64,000 nt of DNA from Brevundimonas intermedia (GCF_027922165.1 NZ_BSFD01000011.1:62001-126000); one strand, 5' to 3'; numbered from the stretch's first letter, positions 1 through 11,884 are shown. Translations and numbers: made by a program. Notes: a model not told the origin generated them from the letters alone.

Positions 1-226
1 GCCGTTCAACGGATTCTGCATTCTCTCACCGGCCGTGTCCATGGCGTGGCTGATTTGCGACAGTCCTGCCACAATGGGGTTGCGGATATGCAATTCTCAT
101 GGCGGTTCGGCGAAAGGCGGGTCAACACTGGGTTGTTCGTGTCGTGTTGGAAACGATGAGACACGAGGAATTATGTATTCGCGCCCGTGGGGCCGATGCG
201 ACCTGAAACCTTGGAGGGGTATCAAC

Positions 227-3200
227 GTGAGAGCACAGAACCAGCGTAGGCGTCTTCTGGCGTCCACCATGATCGCGGGCTTCGCCGCTATCGGAATGGC
301 GGCCCCAGCGATGGCGCAATCGACTGAGGAAGAGAGCGCCACGGTTTCCGAGATCGTCGTCACGGGTTCGCGCATTCGTCAGGCGAACCTGGTCACGACC
401 AGCCCTGTGACCCAGGTCACCGCAGAAGACGTCCGTGAGTCGGGTGTCAGCCGCGTTGAAGATCTGGTCACCCAACTGCCTCAGGCTTTCGCGGCCCAAA
501 ACTCGACCGTCTCCAACGGCGCCTCGGGCACCGCGACGGTTTCGCTGCGCAACCTCGGCTCGACCCGCACCCTGGTCCTGATTGACGGCAAGCGGATGCC
601 ATATGGTTCGCCGCTGGATGCCGCAGCCGACCTCAACCAGATCCCGGCCCAGTTGGTCGAGCGTGTTGAAGTGCTGACCGGCGGCGCCTCCGCCGTCTAT
701 GGTTCGGACGCGATCGCCGGCGTCGTCAACTTCATCATGAAGAAGGACTTCGAAGGCCTCGAAATTACGGCTCAGTATGGCCAGTACCTGCACCACAACG
801 ATTACGATGGGCCCGGCAACCTTCGCTCAGTGATCGAGGGACGCGCCGCCACCAACCCGGCGCAGTTCCAACTGCCCGATGATGACGTTCAGACCGGCTT
901 CAGCCGCGAGATCACCGCCATCATGGGCGTGAGCTCGCCTGACGGTAAGGGCAACATCACGGCCTATGCGGGCTATCGTAAGAACAACAAGGTGCTCGGG
1001 CGCGACTATGATTACGCGTCGTGCTCGCTCGGTGGGCAAAACGCGGCGGGCGACAGCTTCACCTGCGGCGGTTCCGGCACGTCTTATCCGGGCCAGTTCA
1101 CTGATTTCGCAAACTACGCCTACACGCTGGACGCCAACAATGATTTCGTCCCGTACGTGGGCTCGCGCGACGCCTATAACTTCGGCCCGCTGAACTACTA
1201 TCAACGCCCCGACGAGCGTTACAACCTGGGCGCCTTTGCGCACTATCAGGTCAACGACAAGATCGAGGCCTTCGCCCAGCTGATGTTCAACGACTATCAG
1301 TCGGTGGCTCAGATCGCGCCCTCGGGCAACTTCGGCAACACCGCCACGATTAACTGCGACAACCCGCTGCTGTCGACCCAACAGCGGGGTCTGATCTGCG
1401 AAAGCGATCTGGTCGCCGACATCATCGACGATCCGGACACCACAGACAACGAGGTCCAGGACTTCATCGATGGCGTGATCGCCGGCGGCGGCACGTCGGC
1501 AGATGCCCTGGATCAGATCGCCGCGGCAGCCGGCGTGCAATCCTGTACTGCAGCCGGAGCCGATCTGATCGATCCTTGCCCGCTGTATATCCTGCGACGC
1601 AACGTCGAAGGCGGCGGTCGTCAATCGCACCTGAACTACGAATCCTATCGCGGCGTCATCGGTATTCGTGGCGAGCTGGACGCGGCCTGGAGCTATGAGG
1701 TTTCGGCCCAGTACTCCAAGGTCCGGTTGGCCCAGATCTATCGCAACGAGTTCTCGGTCGCCCGTCTGACCCGAGCCCTGGACGTCGTCACCGATCCGAG
1801 CTCGGGCGCTCCCGTTTGCGCGTCCGTCCTGGACGGCACGGACCCGAACTGCGTCCCCTACAACCTCTTCCGTCGCGATGGCGTGACCCAGGAGGCCCTG
1901 GATTATGTGCAGGTGCCGCTGGTCATGTCCGGCTACACCGAACAGCAGGTTGTAACGGCTTCGATCACCGGCGATCTGACCGACAAGGGTCTGGTTTCGC
2001 CTTGGGCGGAAAGCGGCCTGAAGCTGGCCCTGGGCATGGAGTACCGTCGTGACGCCCTGGATCTGGTCACCGACGTAACCTACTCGACCGGCGACGGCGC
2101 GGGTCAAGGCGGCGCCACCATCGGCCTCGGCGGAGCGAACTCGACCTACGACCTGTTCGGCGAATTCCAACTGCCGATCGTCGAAGGCCTGCCCTTCGCC
2201 GAATCCATTACGGTGGACGGCGCCTATCGCGCCTCCGACTATGCGCAGGGCGGCAAGACCGACACCTGGAAGCTGGGCCTCGACTATGCCCCCGTTTCGG
2301 ACATCCGGTTCCGCGCCAGCTATCAACAGGCGACGCGTGCGCCGAACGTGATCGATCTGTTCACCGCACAGGGCTTCAACCTGTTCGACCTGGATGACGA
2401 TCCCTGCGACTTCACCGACCCGAATGAAGACGGCACCGCCTCGTCGAGCGCCTGTATCGGTTCGAACCCCTGGCAGGTCACCTCCGCTCAAGCGAACAAC
2501 GGCTTCCTGACCAGCCCCGCCGGCCAGTACAACTATCTGCAAGGCGGCAACCCCGACCTGAACCCGGAAGACTCCGAAACCACGACCTTCGGCATCGTGT
2601 TCACGCCCAGCTTCCTGCCGGGCTTCAACATGTCGGTCGACTATTTCGACATCGAGATCACCAACCTGATCTCGTCGATCGGCGCCGCCAACACCCTGGA
2701 CGCCTGCTACACGGGCGGTCTGCAACAAGCGTGCGAAGCGATCCAGCGGAACGCCAACGGCTCCCTGTGGTCCGGCGACGGCGTGGTGGTCGATCTGAAC
2801 ACCAACATCGGTGGTCTGAAGACCTCGGGCGTCGATATCAACGCCGGCTACAACCTCGACCTGGCCGATTTCGGCGCGGCCAGCTTCGGCACGCTCGGCT
2901 TCGCCTTCACCGGCACCTGGCTGGAAAGCCTGGAAACCGACACCGGCCTGGGCTTCGCCAACTCGGTGTTCGATTGCGCTGGCAAGTTCGGCAACACCTG
3001 CGCCGCCAACGGCATCGCCGCCTCGCCCGAATGGCGTCACCGCGCCTCGGTGTCCTGGGGTACGCCGTGGGATGGGGTCAATCTGGGCGCGACGTGGCGG
3101 TATATCGGCGAAGTCGAGATCGACTCCGGCGTCACCACCCGCCTCGACAGCACTCTGGAGGACCAGCACTACCTCGACCTGAACGGCTCGTGGCAGCTGC

Positions 3201-3358
3201 GCGACAACGTCACCCTGCGTGGCGGCGTGAACAATGTGCTCGATAACGATCCGCCGCTGTCCTACTCGGTCGGCACGACGGGCAACAACAACACCTATCC
3301 GCAAGTCTATGATGCGATGGGCCGTTACGCCTTCATCAGCGTGACCGCGAGCTTCTAA
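227..3358 (+). CDS. TonB-dependent outer-membrane receptor
   Basis: Energised uptake channel of the outer membrane; substrate unknown. The GTG at 227 is chosen because it has a GGAGGGG ribosome site 7 bases upstream and starts a normal signal peptide (twin arginine-rich start, hydrophobic core, cleavage after AMAQ near residue 31); the frame stays open upstream but codes nothing recognisable. After the signal come a short acidic linker, a plug domain beginning EIVVTGSRIR with GGASAVYGSDAIAGVVNFIMK typical of plug ends broken here as GGASAVYGS and IAGVVNF, and a long 22-strand-type barrel ending in the aromatic terminus ISVTASF. Length 1043 aa fits the large Caulobacterales/Xanthomonas receptors. 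Several paired cysteines occur in extracellular loop regions. It stands alone, followed by a strong terminator. No SusD-like partner or sugar enzyme is next to it, so assignment to glycan uptake is not supported. Confidence 0.93.
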   Translation: MRAQNQRRRLLASTMIAGFAAIGMAAPAMAQSTEEESATVSEIVVTGSRIRQANLVTTSPVTQVTAEDVRESGVSRVEDLVTQLPQAFAAQNSTVSNGASGTATVSLRNLGSTRTLVLIDGKRMPYGSPLDAAADLNQIPAQLVERVEVLTGGASAVYGSDAIAGVVNFIMKKDFEGLEITAQYGQYLHHNDYDGPGNLRSVIEGRAATNPAQFQLPDDDVQTGFSREITAIMGVSSPDGKGNITAYAGYRKNNKVLGRDYDYASCSLGGQNAAGDSFTCGGSGTSYPGQFTDFANYAYTLDANNDFVPYVGSRDAYNFGPLNYYQRPDERYNLGAFAHYQVNDKIEAFAQLMFNDYQSVAQIAPSGNFGNTATINCDNPLLSTQQRGLICESDLVADIIDDPDTTDNEVQDFIDGVIAGGGTSADALDQIAAAAGVQSCTAAGADLIDPCPLYILRRNVEGGGRQSHLNYESYRGVIGIRGELDAAWSYEVSAQYSKVRLAQIYRNEFSVARLTRALDVVTDPSSGAPVCASVLDGTDPNCVPYNLFRRDGVTQEALDYVQVPLVMSGYTEQQVVTASITGDLTDKGLVSPWAESGLKLALGMEYRRDALDLVTDVTYSTGDGAGQGGATIGLGGANSTYDLFGEFQLPIVEGLPFAESITVDGAYRASDYAQGGKTDTWKLGLDYAPVSDIRFRASYQQATRAPNVIDLFTAQGFNLFDLDDDPCDFTDPNEDGTASSSACIGSNPWQVTSAQANNGFLTSPAGQYNYLQGGNPDLNPEDSETTTFGIVFTPSFLPGFNMSVDYFDIEITNLISSIGAANTLDACYTGGLQQACEAIQRNANGSLWSGDGVVVDLNTNIGGLKTSGVDINAGYNLDLADFGAASFGTLGFAFTGTWLESLETDTGLGFANSVFDCAGKFGNTCAANGIAASPEWRHRASVSWGTPWDGVNLGATWRYIGEVEIDSGVTTRLDSTLEDQHYLDLNGSWQLRDNVTLRGGVNNVLDNDPPLSYSVGTTGNNNTYPQVYDAMGRYAFISVTASF

Positions 3359-3382
3359 GCCCGCATCTTCGCTACTAGGGTT

Positions 3383-3417
3383 GGGCGGCGGACCTTCGGG
3401 TTCGCCGCCCTTCTTTT
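3383..3417 (+). terminator. Rho-independent terminator of the TonB receptor gene
   Basis: A perfect 8-bp stem GGGCGGCG/CGCCGCCC (3383-3390 with 3403-3410), extended by four more pairs and closed by a TTCG tetraloop, is followed by a T-rich tail to 3419. It begins 25 bases after the receptor stop codon. Confidence 0.9.
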
Positions 3418-3502
3418 TTGTGCGCCGTAGAAAAACCATTCGGGCCGTCAAGCGTTACGGTGCACTGAGACCGGGCCGGGGGGCTCAAGATCAAGGATGC
3501 CG

Positions 3503-4078
3503 ATGTTTAAGACCGCCGCAGCGCTCGCCGCCACCGTCACGCTCATGTCCGGGATGGCTCCAGTCGTCGCTCAGGACCAGGACGGACCGATCGTCACCGG
3601 AAATCGGGGCGCTGAAACCGCAGACGCCCTGAAGGTGCGGGAGGCGATCGCCTATGCGAATCCGCTGCCGCGCGGCGCGCCGACGCAGGATTATCCACTG
3701 GTGGCCTGGTGCGATGCGCTGGTGACGGGGCATGCGGATCTGGGCGAGACCCTGACTGACCGTGCACCCGAGGACGTCGAACTGGTGCGTCTTGGCCGTC
3801 TGGAGGCGCAGGATTTCCGCAGCGCTCTGGCGGCGGCCGAGCCGCGTCAGACGGCGGCGGCCAAGGCCGCGGCACAGCAAGCCGCCGCAGCCGCCAAGGC
3901 TCAGTGGGCGCCCCTGCTGGCCAGCGAGGACGAGGCGGCGCGGAGCCAGTCGTTCGGGCTGTTCTACGGTTTACCGGGTCGGTGCGAACATGCTGCGCGG
4001 CGTATTCGGAACAACATCACGACCCCGCCGGCGACCCCGGCTGAAGTCGGGCTTGAGGCGCCGGCGCCCGCCAACTGA
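3503..4078 (+). CDS. Small exported protein of unknown function
   Basis: About 191 aa. The N-terminus (MFKTAAALAATVTLMSGM) is a clear Sec signal peptide with likely cleavage after VVAQ, so the protein is periplasmic. Two ATGs compete, at 3497 and 3503; AAGGA at 3493-3497 is correctly spaced only for 3503. The mature part has a conserved-looking stretch with a cysteine (LVAWCDALVTGHADLGETL) and a second cysteine in GLPGRCEHAARRI, which could form a disulphide, and an alanine-rich helix in between. The coding frame has strong GC3 bias, supporting a real gene. I do not recognise the family. It is a separate transcription unit after the receptor terminator, and runs into a hairpin shared with the convergent metH gene. 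Confidence 0.75.
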   Translation: MFKTAAALAATVTLMSGMAPVVAQDQDGPIVTGNRGAETADALKVREAIAYANPLPRGAPTQDYPLVAWCDALVTGHADLGETLTDRAPEDVELVRLGRLEAQDFRSALAAAEPRQTAAAKAAAQQAAAAAKAQWAPLLASEDEAARSQSFGLFYGLPGRCEHAARRIRNNITTPPATPAEVGLEAPAPAN

Positions 4079-4099
4079 TCGGCAGACGATGGACTATGG

Positions 4100-4119
4100 A
4101 ACGGCGGCCTGAGCTCGGA

Positions 4120-4133
<14 letters not shown>
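4100..4133. terminator. Bidirectional terminator hairpin between convergent genes
   Basis: A perfect 13-bp inverted repeat AACGGCGGCCTGA/TCAGGCCGCCGTT (4100-4112 with 4120-4132) with a 7-base loop. The downstream arm contains the stop codon of the minus-strand metH gene (4120-4122). A short T run follows on the plus strand. Confidence 0.75.
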
Positions 4134-6785
<2,652 letters not shown>

Positions 6786-6786
<1 letters not shown>

Positions 6787-7250
6787 CAGGCGAGTGCTTC
6801 CTGCCAGCCTGTGATGGGATAGGAATGCACTTTTCTTGGCCCCGCCTTGATCAACCGTTGTCCTGTCTCGCCTTGTCCGATCCAGGAGAATTCGTTTAGG
6901 CCCCTCGTCGTCAACATCACTGCAAAGGCAGGCATTAGGCTCGACTTCATCGTCACATATCGAACACGGCCATCACGGCAGGCGTCCAAGACGGCGAGTA
7001 CCCAGCGGGCGTTGGCGGGAGTCATCGGAATTTCATCTTCACCGGCGCTGCTAAGAGAAAACGATAAGTCCGTCTCGGATGCGCTTACTTCAAGTCGGGG
7101 GTGTCTACGGTCGACTGGGTTGGTCCAGATGAGGATTGCATCATGTGAGCGACGAAAGCGTGCTCGAAAACCAGTATCAAGGCTGGAAACAAACTGTTCG
7201 AGTTCGTCAGAAAACGCTTTGAAATCCTCTCGAGAAATCTCCACCTTCAT
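6786..7250 (-). CDS. Unknown 154-aa protein wedged between the two metH genes
   Basis: Begins [20 protein letters not shown] at 7250 overlaps the TGA of the upstream metH gene by one base, and its own TGA overlaps the ATG of the downstream metH gene by one base. No known family is recognised: no signal peptide, no membrane segment, one tryptophan-rich stretch near the C-terminus, mixed alpha/beta look. Base composition is clearly lower in GC (roughly 50-55 % over much of it) than the flanking metH genes, suggesting later acquisition. Because it is translated between two halves of one enzyme, a role in MetH assembly or methionine metabolism is possible, but it may equally be a neutral insertion that kept frame coupling. 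A longer upstream reading frame exists but overlaps metH coding and is not believed. Confidence 0.8.
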
Positions 7251-8332
7251 CACGCCACCATCTCGAAGGGTTCGAGCCCCGACAGTCGCAAGGCCACCGG
7301 GCGTTCCGGGATCGCGCGCGGCTTCAGCGGGGCGACCTCTTCGGCGACGTGCTTGATGTGATCCGGCGTCGTGCCGCAGCAGCCGCCGACGATGTTGACC
7401 AGGCCGGACGCCGCCCATTCCTCGATGAAGTGGGCGGTCTCATGCGGTTCCTCGTCGTACTGGCCCATGGCGTTGGGCAGGCCGGCGTTGGGATAGGCGG
7501 CGACCAGGGTGTCGGCGACGCGGCTCAGTTCGGCGATGAAGGGGCGCATCAGGTCGGCGCCCAGGGCGCAGTTGAAGCCGACGGCGAAGGGTTTGGCGTG
7601 GCGCACGCTGTTCCAGAAGGCCTCGGCCGTCTGGCCCGACAGGGTGCGGCCCGATCGGTCGGTGATGGTGCCGCTGATCCAGATGGGCAGGGCGTCTAGC
7701 CCCTCGTCCTCCAGGTCCTTGATGGCCTTGATCGCGGCCTTGCAGTTCAGCGTATCGGTGATGGTCTCGATCAGATAGAGGTCGACGCCGCCCTCGTTCA
7801 GCGCCTTCACCTGATGGCGATAGGCCTCATAGACCTGGTCGAAGGTCACGCTGCGGGCGCCGGGGTCGTTCACATCGGACGACATCGACAGCATCTTGTT
7901 CAGCGGGCCGATGGAGCCGGCGGCGAAGCGCGGCTTGTGCGGCTCCTTTTCCGTCCAGCGGTCGGCGGCGGCGCGGGCCAGTTTGGCGCCTTCCAGATTG
8001 ATGTCCCAGACCGCCTGGGCGTCCAGCGCGTAGTCTTCCTGGGCGATGGTGGTGCCGGAGAAGGTGTTGGTCTCGGATATGTCGGCCCCGGCGCCGAAAT
8101 ACTGGTCGTGCAGGTCCGAGATGATGTCCGGGCGGGTGATGCAGAGGATGTCGTTGTTCCCCTTCATCTGGTGCGCCTCGTCATAGCCGTTGGCGGCGAC
8201 GAACCGGTCGGCGCGGAAGTCGGCTTCGGACAGACCGCGACGCTGGATCATCACGCCCCAGCTTCCGTCCAGGACGAGGATGCGTTCCTTGGCCGCTTGG
8301 TGGAGGGCGGCGATGCGTTCGGCGCGGGTCAT
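7250..8332 (-). CDS. metH: Methionine synthase, homocysteine-binding part (split MetH N-terminal protein)
   Basis: 360-aa zinc TIM barrel that binds and activates homocysteine for methylation. Starts [13 protein letters not shown] followed by [12 protein letters not shown] and SETNTFSGT. Zinc-ligand cysteines are visible: one in [11 protein letters not shown] and the adjacent pair in [10 protein letters not shown] near the C-terminus, as in the E. coli MetH homocysteine domain. The ATG at 8332 is preceded by GGAG; a longer frame runs into the palindromic repeat and is rejected. Lies downstream of metF, separated from it by a palindromic repeat element (8356-8503), and overlaps the next gene by one base. 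Works with the product of 4120-6786. Confidence 0.96.
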   Translation of the reverse strand: MTRAERIAALHQAAKERILVLDGSWGVMIQRRGLSEADFRADRFVAANGYDEAHQMKGNNDILCITRPDIISDLHDQYFGAGADISETNTFSGTTIAQEDYALDAQAVWDINLEGAKLARAAADRWTEKEPHKPRFAAGSIGPLNKMLSMSSDVNDPGARSVTFDQVYEAYRHQVKALNEGGVDLYLIETITDTLNCKAAIKAIKDLEDEGLDALPIWISGTITDRSGRTLSGQTAEAFWNSVRHAKPFAVGFNCALGADLMRPFIAELSRVADTLVAAYPNAGLPNAMGQYDEEPHETAHFIEEWAASGLVNIVGGCCGTTPDHIKHVAEEVAPLKPRAIPERPVALRLSGLEPFEMVA

Positions 8333-8355
8333 GCTTGAACTCCTTGGGGCGTCGA

Positions 8356-8503
8356 GAGCCCCTCCGTCACGGCGCAAGCGCGCCGCGCCACCTCCCCATC
8401 GCTGCGCGATGGGGAGGAGATATGAACCGTTGCGTCTCCTCCCTGATCGCCGCTTGGCGAATGGGGAGGTGGATCGAAGCGAAGCGAAGAGACGGAGGGG
8501 CTC
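8356..8503. repeat. Large palindromic repeat, family A, copy 1
   Basis: The ends are a perfect 13-bp inverted repeat (GAGCCCCTCCGTC at 8356-8368, complement at 8491-8503). Inside are two further hairpins built on CACCTCCCCA/TGGGGAGG. The same architecture and near-identical ends recur at 14421-14562. It sits between metF and metH, inside what otherwise looks like one operon, so it could act as an RNA processing or attenuation site. Confidence 0.85.
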
Positions 8504-8507
8504 TTGT

Positions 8508-9464
8508 TCACGCGGCTGCCGCCTTTTGTTCACGCACGCCCAGAACGCGGCAGATCGCATAGACCAGATCGGCGCGGTTCAGGGTGTAGAAGTGGAAGTC
8601 GGAGAAGCCCTCTTCCTGCAGACGGGCGCAGGTTTCGGCGGCGACCGAAGCGGCAAGCAAGCGACGGGTTTCCGGGTCGTCGTCCAGTCCCTCGAAATGG
8701 GCTTTGAGCCAGTCGGGGATGCTGGTTCCGCAGGCGCCGCACATGCGGGTCAGGCCGGCGAAGTTGGACACGGGCATGACGCCGGGGATCAGGGGAATGG
8801 TCACGCCCGCCGCCCGAACCCGGTCGCGGAAGCGCAGGAAGGCGTCGATGTCGAAGAAGAACTGGCTGACGGCGCGGGTGGCGCCGGCGTCCACCTTGGC
8901 CTTCAGCACATCGATGTCGTGATCGATGGAGGGGCTTTCGGGGTGTTTTTCGGGATAGGCGCCGACCGTGACGTCGAAGCCGCCGATACGGCGGATGGCG
9001 GCCGTCAGTTCGGTGGCGTTGGCGTAGCCGTCGGTGCGGGGTTGATAGACGCCGCCGATGCCGCCGCCTCCGGGCGGATCTCCGCGCAGGGCGACGATAT
9101 GATCGACGCCGATGGTCTTGTAGCCGGCGATGACCTCATCCACCTCGTCGCGGCTGGCCTCGACGCAGGTCAGGTGGGCGGCGGGACGCAGCGAGGTCTC
9201 GGCGATGATCCGCTGGACGGTGCGGTGGGTGCGTTCGCGGGTCGAGCCCCCGGCGCCGTAGGTGACCGAGACGAAGGCCGGGTTCAGCGGCTCAAGCCGC
9301 CGGATCGCCGTCCACAGATTGGCCTCGGCCTCGTCGGTCTTGGGCGGGAAGAATTCGAAGGAGACGCGAACGGCGTCCTGGTTCGAGCCGGCGCGGGCGA
9401 CCGGACCCAGCGGCGACAGAAGCAGGGCGCGGGCTTCGGCGAGATTGGTGGAGGACGCGGCCAT
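8508..9464 (-). CDS. metF: 5,10-methylenetetrahydrofolate reductase
   Basis: FAD enzyme that reduces methylene-THF to methyl-THF, the methyl donor of MetH. 318 aa, normal family length. Motifs: VSFEFFPPKT near residue 35 (catalytic Glu), FVSVTYGAGGSTRERT, HLTCV, IVALRGDPP (FAD/NADH contact), QFFFD, and GIMPV-like PGVMPVSNF. The ATG at 9464 overlaps the TAA of the upstream regulator by one base (TAATG), indicating translational coupling. The next genes downstream are the two metH parts, so the operon supplies both substrate and enzyme of methionine synthesis. Confidence 0.97.
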   Translation of the reverse strand: MAASSTNLAEARALLLSPLGPVARAGSNQDAVRVSFEFFPPKTDEAEANLWTAIRRLEPLNPAFVSVTYGAGGSTRERTHRTVQRIIAETSLRPAAHLTCVEASRDEVDEVIAGYKTIGVDHIVALRGDPPGGGGIGGVYQPRTDGYANATELTAAIRRIGGFDVTVGAYPEKHPESPSIDHDIDVLKAKVDAGATRAVSQFFFDIDAFLRFRDRVRAAGVTIPLIPGVMPVSNFAGLTRMCGACGTSIPDWLKAHFEGLDDDPETRRLLAASVAAETCARLQEEGFSDFHFYTLNRADLVYAICRVLGVREQKAAAA

Positions 9465-10438
9465 TAAGCGGTCTTTCTGGCCGGGGCCAAGGATGCGGGG
9501 ACGGGGCGTTCCGCCGTCCAGATCGTCACGGTCAGTCCCTCATTGTCTGGGGGCAGGGCGACGGGCGGGGACGGAGTCAGGCCGCTGTCGGTCAGCCAAC
9601 CGTTGATCTCTTGGTCGGCGAAGCCCAGGCGGCGATGCTGATGCGCCTCGCGCATATGTTCGAAGCCGTGGGGGGCGAAATCGACGATCAGCAGCCGGCC
9701 GCCGGGGCAGACCAGGCGCGCGGCCTCGGCGACGGCGGCGAAGGGGTCGGCGAGATAGTGAAGCACCTGGTGGACGATCACCAGATCGGCGCTGGCGGCG
9801 GGCAGGCGGGTGGCGAAGATGTCGCCGTGGCGCAGTTCCACCTTGTTCAGCCCGGCCTTGGAGACATTGGCGCGGGCGATGTTGAGCATGTTCTGGCTCA
9901 GATCCAGCCCGACCGACATCTTGGCCTTCTTGCCGAACAGGGTCAGCATCCGGCCCGAGCCGGTGCCCAGATCGACGACGCGCTTGAAGGGGCCGGGTCC
10001 GACGGCGGCTTCCAGCGCCGCTTCGACGGCGCTTTCGCTGACATAGAGAGAGCGCAGCCGATCCCACTGGGGGGCGATCTGTTCGAAATAGGATTCGGCG
10101 GCCTGCTGGCGATCCTTCTGGACTTCGCTCAACCGACGATGATCGGCCTCTCCGGCGTCGTCGGCGAGAATATCCAGTACGGTGTCGATCAGCCGGCGGG
10201 CCTGGGCGTCATGCGACAGGCGGTAGTAGACGCGGGCGCCGTCCGGAAACCGTTCGATCAGGCCGGAGTCTGTCATCAGCTTCAGATGGCGAGACACGCG
10301 CGGCTGGCTCTGGTCGAGAATTCGCGACATCTCCATGACCGAAAGCTCTTCGCTGGCCAGCAGGGAGAGGATGCGCAGGCGGGTGGGTTCGCCGGCGGCG
10401 CGAAGGGCTTCCACAGTCTGGTCGGCGGTTAAACTCAT
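9464..10438 (-). CDS. ArsR-family repressor fused to SAM-methyltransferase domain (SahR-like)
   Basis: 324 aa. Residues 1-90 are an ArsR winged helix (AAGEPTRLRILSLLASEELSV, then the recognition helix QSQPRVSRHLKLM). Residues about 125-310 are a class I methyltransferase fold with the SAM-binding motif VVDLGTGSGRML and the acidic strand end GLDLS. No cysteine metal site of the ArsR/SmtB kind is seen in the winged helix, fitting a metabolite sensor. It is the first gene of the metF-metH operon. Proteobacterial SahR regulators of the methionine cycle, which sense S-adenosylhomocysteine, belong to the ArsR family; identity with SahR is inference from context. ATG at 10438 is chosen because a 26-bp palindrome lies directly upstream; an in-frame ATG at 10474 would put that palindrome inside the gene. 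Confidence 0.88.
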   Translation of the reverse strand: MSLTADQTVEALRAAGEPTRLRILSLLASEELSVMEMSRILDQSQPRVSRHLKLMTDSGLIERFPDGARVYYRLSHDAQARRLIDTVLDILADDAGEADHRRLSEVQKDRQQAAESYFEQIAPQWDRLRSLYVSESAVEAALEAAVGPGPFKRVVDLGTGSGRMLTLFGKKAKMSVGLDLSQNMLNIARANVSKAGLNKVELRHGDIFATRLPAASADLVIVHQVLHYLADPFAAVAEAARLVCPGGRLLIVDFAPHGFEHMREAHQHRRLGFADQEINGWLTDSGLTPSPPVALPPDNEGLTVTIWTAERPVPASLAPARKTA

Positions 10439-10441
10439 CCG

Positions 10442-10467
10442 ATCATATAAAGATATCCTTATATGAT
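10442..10467. promoter_or_regulatory. 26-bp operator palindrome of the methionine operon
   Basis: The two 13-base arms (10442-10454 and 10455-10467) are complementary except for one pair (10451/10458); the centre is GATATC. It lies 4 bases upstream of the regulator's ATG and about 90 bases from the divergent EF-hand gene. Such a site is expected for autoregulation by an ArsR dimer. AT-rich in a GC-rich genome, it stands out clearly. Confidence 0.8.
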
Positions 10468-10555
10468 TTGGCAAGTAAAAACGACCTCGTACATGGCGCG
10501 ACGGGAAAGCTTCAGTCCGCCGTTAAAGGACATGCAATCCCTTTGGAGTGGTTCC

Positions 10556-10957
10556 ATGCGCAGTCTCCTGATCTCCGCCCTCGCTCTCGTCGCCGCCGGT
10601 CCGGCCCTGGCGCAGAGCGATTTCCCCGAGCCGCCGATCGGCGGGCAGATGTCGGGGCCCCCGCCGATGGGCGGAATGCGTCCGCCGGAGCGCGAGACCC
10701 TGGCCGAGATGAAGACTCGCATGATGGGCATGTTTGATCGCGTCGACGCCGATCATAACGGCGCGATCAACGCCTCCGAACTGGCCGCCTCGCCGGGCGG
10801 TCGGATGCTGAGCCGCGCCGATGCCGATGGAAACGGGCTGATCACCAAGGCCGAGATGGAAGCCGGCGCCGACGCCATGTTCAAGTCCATGGACAAGAAC
10901 GGCGACGGCGTCGTCACGGCCGATGAACGCCCCCAGCGTCCGCAGCGCCCGAACTGA
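10556..10957 (+). CDS. Exported EF-hand calcium-binding protein
   Basis: 133 aa. ATG at 10556 with GGAG 7 bases upstream; Sec signal peptide MRSLLISALALVAAGPALAQ. Three EF-hand loops follow: DADHNGAINASE, DADGNGLITKAE and DKNGDGVVTADE, each with the expected acidic and glycine positions. A methionine- and proline-rich linker (GGQMSGPPPMGGM) precedes them. Likely a periplasmic calcium-binding or calcium-buffering protein; partner unknown. Divergent from the methionine operon and sharing the intergenic region that holds the palindrome, so the ArsR regulator could influence it, though no methionine link is known. Its stop codon abuts the stop of the convergent dehydrogenase gene. Confidence 0.9.
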   Translation: MRSLLISALALVAAGPALAQSDFPEPPIGGQMSGPPPMGGMRPPERETLAEMKTRMMGMFDRVDADHNGAINASELAASPGGRMLSRADADGNGLITKAEMEAGADAMFKSMDKNGDGVVTADERPQRPQRPN

Positions 10958-11884
10958 TCACGCGACCGGCGTCTTCAGCGGCTGGCCCGCGAAATGGGCC
11001 TGAAGATTCTGCATCAGCAGCATCAGCATGCCCTGCACCCCGGCGGTCGTCGCGCCGGCGGTGTGGGGCGTCAGGACAAGGTTCGGCACATCGGCCCAGC
11101 GTGAAGGGGCTGTCGGCTCCTCGATGAAGACGTCCAGGGCGGCCTGGCCCAGGGCGCCGGATTTCAGCGCCGCGATCAGGGCGTCCTCGTCGATCACCTG
11201 GCCGCGCGAGACATTGACCAGCAGACCGTCGGGGCCCAGGGCCTCGAGCACCTCGCGCGAGATCAGGCCGCGATTGGTGTCGTCGGCCTTGCAGGCGACG
11301 ACCAGGATGTCGCTGGCCTTCGCGAGGGCCAGCAGGCTGTCGGCGCGGGGCCATTCGGCGTCGTGGGGGCGGGGGCCCCACCAGGCGACCGCCATGCGGA
11401 AAGCCTCGGCGCGGTCGGCGACGGCCTTGCCGATGGCGCCCAGGCCGACGACGCCCAGTTTCTGGCCGCCGATGGAGGCGGTGATGGTGCGGGTCTCGGC
11501 GGTCCAGCCGCCGGACCGGATCTGGCGATCACCCGATACGATCTGGCGGCGCGCGGCCAGGATCAGGCCCAGGGCGTGGTCGGCGACGTCTTCATGATTG
11601 ACGCCGGGGGCATGGGTGACGGGCAGGCCGCGCTCACGGCACCAGTCGACGTCGATGCCGTCATAGCCGGAGGTGAAACAGGCGATCAGGTCGAGGGCGG
11701 GGAGCTGTTCGATCAGCGCCTTGTCCAGCGGCGCTTCGCCGGCGACGATCAGGGCGCGGATGTCGTGGGCGGCCTCGATCGGCGGACCTTCCCAGAAGCG
11801 ATAGACGTCATAGGCGCTCTCAAGCAGTGGAGAGAGCGGGGCGAGATGCCGCTGCATGATGAGAACGGCGGGGCGTTGGGTCAT
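10958..11884 (-). CDS. D-isomer-specific 2-hydroxyacid dehydrogenase (glyoxylate/hydroxypyruvate reductase type)
   Basis: 308-aa NAD(P)H oxidoreductase reducing 2-oxoacids such as glyoxylate or hydroxypyruvate. N-terminal substrate domain, then the Rossmann motif GVVGLGAIGKAVADRA near residue 145, and the catalytic triad Arg (VNVSRGQVID), Glu (FIEEPT) and His (LTPHTAGAT). WWGPRPHD follows the second strand in place of a conserved acidic residue, which suggests preference for NADPH. ATG at 11884. Lies just downstream of ettA on the same strand with a 29-base gap, perhaps cotranscribed but functionally unrelated. Confidence 0.92.
   Translation of the reverse strand: MTQRPAVLIMQRHLAPLSPLLESAYDVYRFWEGPPIEAAHDIRALIVAGEAPLDKALIEQLPALDLIACFTSGYDGIDVDWCRERGLPVTHAPGVNHEDVADHALGLILAARRQIVSGDRQIRSGGWTAETRTITASIGGQKLGVVGLGAIGKAVADRAEAFRMAVAWWGPRPHDAEWPRADSLLALAKASDILVVACKADDTNRGLISREVLEALGPDGLLVNVSRGQVIDEDALIAALKSGALGQAALDVFIEEPTAPSRWADVPNLVLTPHTAGATTAGVQGMLMLLMQNLQAHFAGQPLKTPVA

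Noticed and set aside
35-226. N-terminal extension of the TonB receptor before 227
   Set aside because: Lacks a signal peptide at that start, has scattered cysteines, and a good ribosome site precedes the GTG at 227.
227-3358. Receptor as part of the N-glycan locus
   Set aside because: 21 kb away, separately terminated, no glycan gene or shared motif next to it.
827-3451. Long minus-strand open frame opposite the TonB receptor gene
   Set aside because: Antisense shadow caused by high GC3 on the plus strand; arginine/valine/glycine-rich, no family, no ribosome site.
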